DNA of 64,000 bases from Laedolimicola ammoniilytica (lineage in GTDB: Bacteria; Bacillota; Clostridia; Lachnospirales; Lachnospiraceae), in the NCBI RefSeq assembly GCF_025567165.1, contig NZ_JAOQKC010000017.1:8623-72622 (forward strand), in the 5' to 3' direction. The position numbers and the translations under genes are program-made. Numbering within the stretch: the stretch's first letter is position 1; the number at the start of each line of letters is the position of its first letter. The notes under the pieces are model-generated. The model was not told where the DNA came from. It did not search any database and saw nothing but the letters and a program-made list of their open reading frames with translations. This document shows, piece after piece, positions 60,358-64,000 of this stretch.

Positions 60358-62301
60358 TTACCAGTTCATCAGCCCGTAGCCTTTGATACATTGATAGTTG
60401 AGGTCATAGCTTTTAATCTTGCAGGCGTCGCCGGAATTGCCCTCAACGGTATAGACGTGGCTTCCGTCCCTGCCAAGCACAAGCCCCACATGGTCGGCAA
60501 CGCCGTCTAAATCCCAGTCGAAAAAGATAGCGTCGCCCGGTGCGATATTCTCATAGCCGCGTGCGCCCCATTGTCCCCTTGACTGGAACCAAGGAACGCC
60601 CTGCCATTCGCAGCCCGCAAAGCGGGGTTCGCTTTTTCCGGCTTGATTGTAGCACCATGACACAAAGCAGGCGCACCATTCCACGCGGCTGTTAAATCCG
60701 TACCAAGACCAGTAAGGGTAGCCGCCCACGTTTCCGACCTGCTGTTTTGCAAGCTCCATAAGCTCCGGGTTTCCGGGACGTGTGCCGTTTACAAACTCCA
60801 CGCCGCTTAAATCCTCGGACGGGCTTCCGTCGGGAGAGCCGCCGCCAAAAATCAACGGTTTGTTGCCCTGTGTCTGTAAGTACACCTTGAACATTTCAAA
60901 CTGCTGTGGGTTCAGCAGTTCTTCCGCAAGGGAAGCAATCGGCTTGTTTGTCAGTTTCACATTTAAGATACGGTATTCGTATTCTTCCTCGTTGCCCTCC
61001 TCGTCGGTGGTGGTGCGTATCTCGATTTCTTCCGTCAGCGTCAAGGTGTACTGTAAGCCGAACAGCCGTTTTAGCTCTGCCTGTGCGCTCTGCGGGGTGT
61101 AACTCTGCAAAAGGGCAGTCAAGTACGACGCTAATTCGTGGGGGTTATGCCCGATAGTATCAAGGTCATAGCGGTATTCATCATAGCCGCTGTGGGTGCT
61201 TTCGATATTGTCAATTTCCTGTTGCAGCTCATTTTCCATTGCAGCATAGCTCTGTTCCGTTGCCACAAGGTCGCTGTCCTCGGACGTGTAGGAAGTCCCT
61301 AACACGCTGTTCATGCTGCCGGAAAACATTGCCCCACAAGAGGAAAGCCCTACGGATACCATGATGAACAGAAGCAGCGCGGCGATAGCGATTATCACGC
61401 CTGCCGGGTGTCGTCCTGCAAAGGCAGCCGCTTTCTTTGCTGCTGTTTGGGACGCTCCGGCGGCAGCTTTGGCGGTGGCTGCGCCGCTTTTCTTTACGGT
61501 TTTTGCATACTGGCGTTTGATTTTCTGTTTCTGCATGAACCGGGAAAAGGGATTGCTTGTAAGCTGCGGGTTCTCCTGCAAGGCTTTGTGATACTGAAAA
61601 TTGACGTTTGCCTTAAACGCTGCCTGTTCTGCCTTTGCCGCTTCCCGGTAGGGTTTCAGCTTATGGCTGCGGTAGCCCTGTTTTAATTTTCTTGTCCCGT
61701 ACCTTGCGCCGCGCTCGGCAAGTTTCTCCGATTTGTGCGCGCCCTCCACACCGGAATTATCTTTCTCGACGCTATGGATTTTGTTGTGAACAAAAATACC
61801 CGCTTCCTGCGCGGGGTGGGATAACGGGTTACTGTGGGCTTTGCCGCCGGGTATCGGCTTTTCCTGTTCTTCAAAGCGTAAACGGGTCTTTGCCTTTCCG
61901 GTGGTTTCCTCAAAGGTGCGCTCTTTTACAAGTTTCTTCTGCTTCGGGAGAGCTGCCTTTGCTGCGTCCAGTTTGTCGGCTGCTTTTTCCGATTTTTTGA
62001 TGTAGGGTTGCAGTTTTGGCGTTTCCCGTTCCTCGTCGGTAAACTGCAAGCGTGAAGTGGAAGTACGCAAAACAGCCGCTTCCTGTGCTTTCTTGACTGC
62101 CTTTTTGCTTGCCTTTCGGGTATGGGCTGCGTCAAGGTGTTCCATGACACGCTCTGCGGTAGCGGTGTCCGGCTGTGAAAAGTCGCTGTCTGCTTCCCGG
62201 CTGCTGATACGCTCGGCAGTCTGCTGTGTTTCATTGATTTCCACCGCACCGTCGCGGGTCATTTTCTGCGTGATTTTATCGCGTGGTTTTAACTGTTTCA
62301 T
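60358..62301 (-). CDS. CHAP-domain cell-wall hydrolase of the conjugation apparatus (CD1108 family)
   Basis: 647 residues. A long basic cytoplasmic N-terminus (1-295), one membrane helix (GVIIAIAALLLFIMVSVGLS), an extracellular region, and a C-terminal CHAP/amidase domain with the catalytic cysteine in EWCACFVSWC and histidine in DHVGLVLG. It opens peptidoglycan for the mating channel, the VirB1-like role in Gram-positive systems. It overlaps the VirB4 gene by 4 nt. The N-terminal half is enriched in Lys and Ala and may contact other channel proteins. Confidence 0.87.
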   Translation of the reverse strand: MKQLKPRDKITQKMTRDGAVEINETQQTAERISSREADSDFSQPDTATAERVMEHLDAAHTRKASKKAVKKAQEAAVLRTSTSRLQFTDEERETPKLQPYIKKSEKAADKLDAAKAALPKQKKLVKERTFEETTGKAKTRLRFEEQEKPIPGGKAHSNPLSHPAQEAGIFVHNKIHSVEKDNSGVEGAHKSEKLAERGARYGTRKLKQGYRSHKLKPYREAAKAEQAAFKANVNFQYHKALQENPQLTSNPFSRFMQKQKIKRQYAKTVKKSGAATAKAAAGASQTAAKKAAAFAGRHPAGVIIAIAALLLFIMVSVGLSSCGAMFSGSMNSVLGTSYTSEDSDLVATEQSYAAMENELQQEIDNIESTHSGYDEYRYDLDTIGHNPHELASYLTALLQSYTPQSAQAELKRLFGLQYTLTLTEEIEIRTTTDEEGNEEEYEYRILNVKLTNKPIASLAEELLNPQQFEMFKVYLQTQGNKPLIFGGGSPDGSPSEDLSGVEFVNGTRPGNPELMELAKQQVGNVGGYPYWSWYGFNSRVEWCACFVSWCYNQAGKSEPRFAGCEWQGVPWFQSRGQWGARGYENIAPGDAIFFDWDLDGVADHVGLVLGRDGSHVYTVEGNSGDACKIKSYDLNYQCIKGYGLMNW

Positions 62302-64000
62302 AGGCTGCTCACTTCCTCCGGCTTCGTCGTCATAATGCGGTAAAGCTCGGTATCTTTCGGGAAATGGTCTACAAAGGGAAGCACCACATTCCCATAAAAG
62401 ATAAGTCCCTCGCCTGCTTCGGTGTGGGTTACATACTTCATCTGCTGTGGGCTGATATTTAACTGCTTTGCAAGGATAGCCCGGTCGCCCTGTGCCTGAT
62501 TGAGCATGAGGACAAAATCAGAGTTTTCAAAGATATTTTCCACCTCGCGGGAAGCAAGCAAGTCCTTAATGTTCTGCGTGATAGCTGTGGGTATGCCTCC
62601 CCATTTTCTAAAACGCTTCCAAATCTCCACACTGTAAGCGGCGGTCTGTTCCTCTTTTAAGAGCAAGTGAAATTCGTCCATATAGTAGCGGGTAGATTTC
62701 TTTTCTGCCCGGTTAATGGTAACGCGGTTCCATATCTGGTCTTGCACAATGAGCATACCTAACTTTTTGAGCTGCTTCCCAAGCTGCTTAATGTCAAAGC
62801 AGACAAGGCGGTTAGAAAGCTCCACATTCGTTCTGTGGTTGAATACGTTAAGACTGCCGGAAACATACAGCTCCAATGCCGCTGCAATGCGGGCAGCTTC
62901 CGGCTCCGGCTGTTTTAACAGCTCGTCGTAAAGGTCGCCCAAGATAGGCATTTTTGCCGGGTCGGGGTCAGCAAGGTAGTCCCGGTACACATTCCTTACG
63001 GCGCGGTCGATGACGGTCTTATCAACGGGCTGCAAGCCCTCCTTGCCGCCAATGACAAGCTCGCAGAGGGACAGGATAAAATCACTTTTCAGTGCAAGGG
63101 GGCTGTCGTCCTCGCTGTAATTAAGGTTCATATCCATAGGGTTCACATACTGGGGCTTGCCGTCCATGCCTTTCCCGGTCGGGGATAAGCGTATCACTTG
63201 CCCGCCAAGCCGCTTGACAAGGGCAAAATACTCGGCTTCCGGGTCGCAGATAAAAATATCATCGTCAGTAATGAGAAAGGCGTTTGTGATTTCCCGCTTT
63301 GCCGCAAAGGATTTTCCGCTGCCCGGTGTTCCCAAGATAAGCCCATTCGGGTTTTTAAGCTGCTTGCGGTCGCAGAGTATCATGTTGTTGCTTAAAGCGT
63401 TCAGCCCATAATACAGGGCAGACCCGGTCTGAAATAGCTCCTGCGTGATGAACGGGATAAAAATAGCGGTGCTTGATGTGGTAAGTCCCCGTTGTATCGG
63501 GATAAGGTTCTCCCCCAAAGGGATAGAGGACATCAGCCCCGCTTCCTGCTGATAGTCAAGACGGGTCAGGGCGCAGTTGTATTTCTGTGCAATGCCCGCC
63601 GCCGCGAAAATGTCATTTTCCAGTTTCCGCTTCGTGTCTGCCATGTTTACCACAAGGAACGTGAGAAGAAACATTCGCTCGTTGCGGCTCTGTAAATCCT
63701 GCAACAGGTTCTTTGCTTCATTTCCAAAGGTGGCAAGGTCGGACGGAATTATATCCATATCGTAACCGCTTCTAACCGCTTTTTTCTGTTCCTCAATCTT
63801 CATCTTGTCAAGGTCAGTGATTTTGCGCTTAATGGTCTTGATTGCTTCCGACTGGTCGATACTTTTAATGTGGAGATTGACAATAACGCCTGTTTCCAAG
63901 TCCAACATATCCGCTAAGATACGGTCGTTAAGCTCCGGCGCAAGGATTTCAAGGAAGCTCGCCGCGCCGATTTTCTTCCCCATGCGGAAATATCTGCCCT
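62298..64000 (-). CDS. VirB4-like conjugation ATPase (partial, N-terminus off right edge)
   Basis: 567 codons are visible and the frame remains open at the edge (residues GRYFR precede the first internal ATG at 63983), so the protein is longer; relatives have about 800. Walker A is LGTPGSGKSFAAK, Walker B is RYYMDEFHLLL, and later ATPase motifs TQNIKDLLAS and LNQAQGDRAI are present. It energises the type IV secretion channel in the membrane. Confidence 0.9.
   Translation of the reverse strand, partial: GRYFRMGKKIGAASFLEILAPELNDRILADMLDLETGVIVNLHIKSIDQSEAIKTIKRKITDLDKMKIEEQKKAVRSGYDMDIIPSDLATFGNEAKNLLQDLQSRNERMFLLTFLVVNMADTKRKLENDIFAAAGIAQKYNCALTRLDYQQEAGLMSSIPLGENLIPIQRGLTTSSTAIFIPFITQELFQTGSALYYGLNALSNNMILCDRKQLKNPNGLILGTPGSGKSFAAKREITNAFLITDDDIFICDPEAEYFALVKRLGGQVIRLSPTGKGMDGKPQYVNPMDMNLNYSEDDSPLALKSDFILSLCELVIGGKEGLQPVDKTVIDRAVRNVYRDYLADPDPAKMPILGDLYDELLKQPEPEAARIAAALELYVSGSLNVFNHRTNVELSNRLVCFDIKQLGKQLKKLGMLIVQDQIWNRVTINRAEKKSTRYYMDEFHLLLKEEQTAAYSVEIWKRFRKWGGIPTAITQNIKDLLASREVENIFENSDFVLMLNQAQGDRAILAKQLNISPQQMKYVTHTEAGEGLIFYGNVVLPFVDHFPKDTELYRIMTTKPEEVSSL

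Larger units (their letters stand above)
39880..64000. mobile_element. Tn1549/Tn916-like integrative conjugative element (one end; continues past right edge)
   Basis: A contiguous module holds int, xis, an ORF8-like HTH, an ORF7-like sigma factor, cargo, a XRE regulator, mobC, relaxase, TTRAP, Cys-rich VLP, ArdA/ArdC/YodL polyprotein, topoisomerase III, DUF4366, DUF4315, a CHAP hydrolase and VirB4. This is the Tn1549-type set. The boundary falls between lplA (39777) and int (40034); the exact core site cannot be fixed without the other end or an empty site. The start coordinate is therefore approximate. Confidence 0.9.

Overview
The window looks like a Gram-positive, gut-type Clostridia chromosome, most likely Lachnospiraceae, carrying one end of an integrative conjugative element (ICE). 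This rests on AGGAGG-type ribosome sites, a tryptophan T-box, a cdaA-cdaR pair, HPr and the mreB-recD2-comF order, together with a Tn1549/Tn916-like conjugation module (DUF4315, DUF4366, Cys-rich VLP, TTRAP, ArdA/ArdC/YodL polyprotein). No database search was possible, so the family calls rest on motifs and gene order.

Region 1 (1-15.8 kb, minus strand) is a long surface-glycan operon. Read 5' to 3' from 15835 it encodes a bifunctional fucokinase/GDP-fucose pyrophosphorylase, a GT4, two GT2s, a DUF2304 protein, RmlD (dTDP-rhamnose), a GtrB-like polyprenyl-phosphate transferase, a GT-C membrane transferase and a shortened paralogue, an MBOAT acyltransferase with an SGNH partner, two acyltransferase-3 proteins, and an aminotransferase that runs off the left edge. 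A divergent plus-strand pair (15.9-19.4 kb) encodes a fucosyltransferase-like protein and a YfhO-type membrane protein. Together these suggest a fucose- and rhamnose-containing, acylated surface polymer.

Region 2 (19.5-23.1 kb, minus) is a tryptophan ABC transporter (TrpXYZ type). It lies under a consensus promoter and a T-box leader whose specifier reads UGG.

Region 3 (23.1-39.8 kb, minus) starts with lplA, mreB (own promoter and terminator), recD2 and comF. These are followed by two membrane proteins, cdaA (c-di-AMP synthase), cdaR, HPr, a DUF2142 giant membrane protein, a Wzx-like flippase and three GT2s. c-di-AMP, HPr and a second glycan cluster are therefore on one strand with overlapping genes.

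Region 4 (about 39.9 kb to the right edge) is the ICE. At the chromosomal junction are int and xis, then a roughly 400-nt non-coding region with nested stems, an HTH protein and a sigma factor. Next comes an attenuator-like leader that encodes a 33-residue peptide. An AT-rich cargo follows: a lantibiotic-type ABC exporter (one ATPase, three permeases) with a two-component system. Beyond it are a XRE regulator, an oriT candidate, mobC (frameshifted into the relaxase), the accessory transfer genes, topoisomerase III (interrupted by 308 Ns), a CHAP-domain hydrolase and a VirB4-type ATPase that runs off the right edge.

Three long palindromic intergenic elements lie in the chromosomal part (10.7, 19.4 and 22.6 kb); two share a TGCAAGCAC apical loop. 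The observations most worth following up are the ICE leader/attenuator, the structured non-coding region next to xis, the palindrome family, and the mobC-relaxase fusion. No rRNA, tRNA, CRISPR array or intact insertion sequence was seen.
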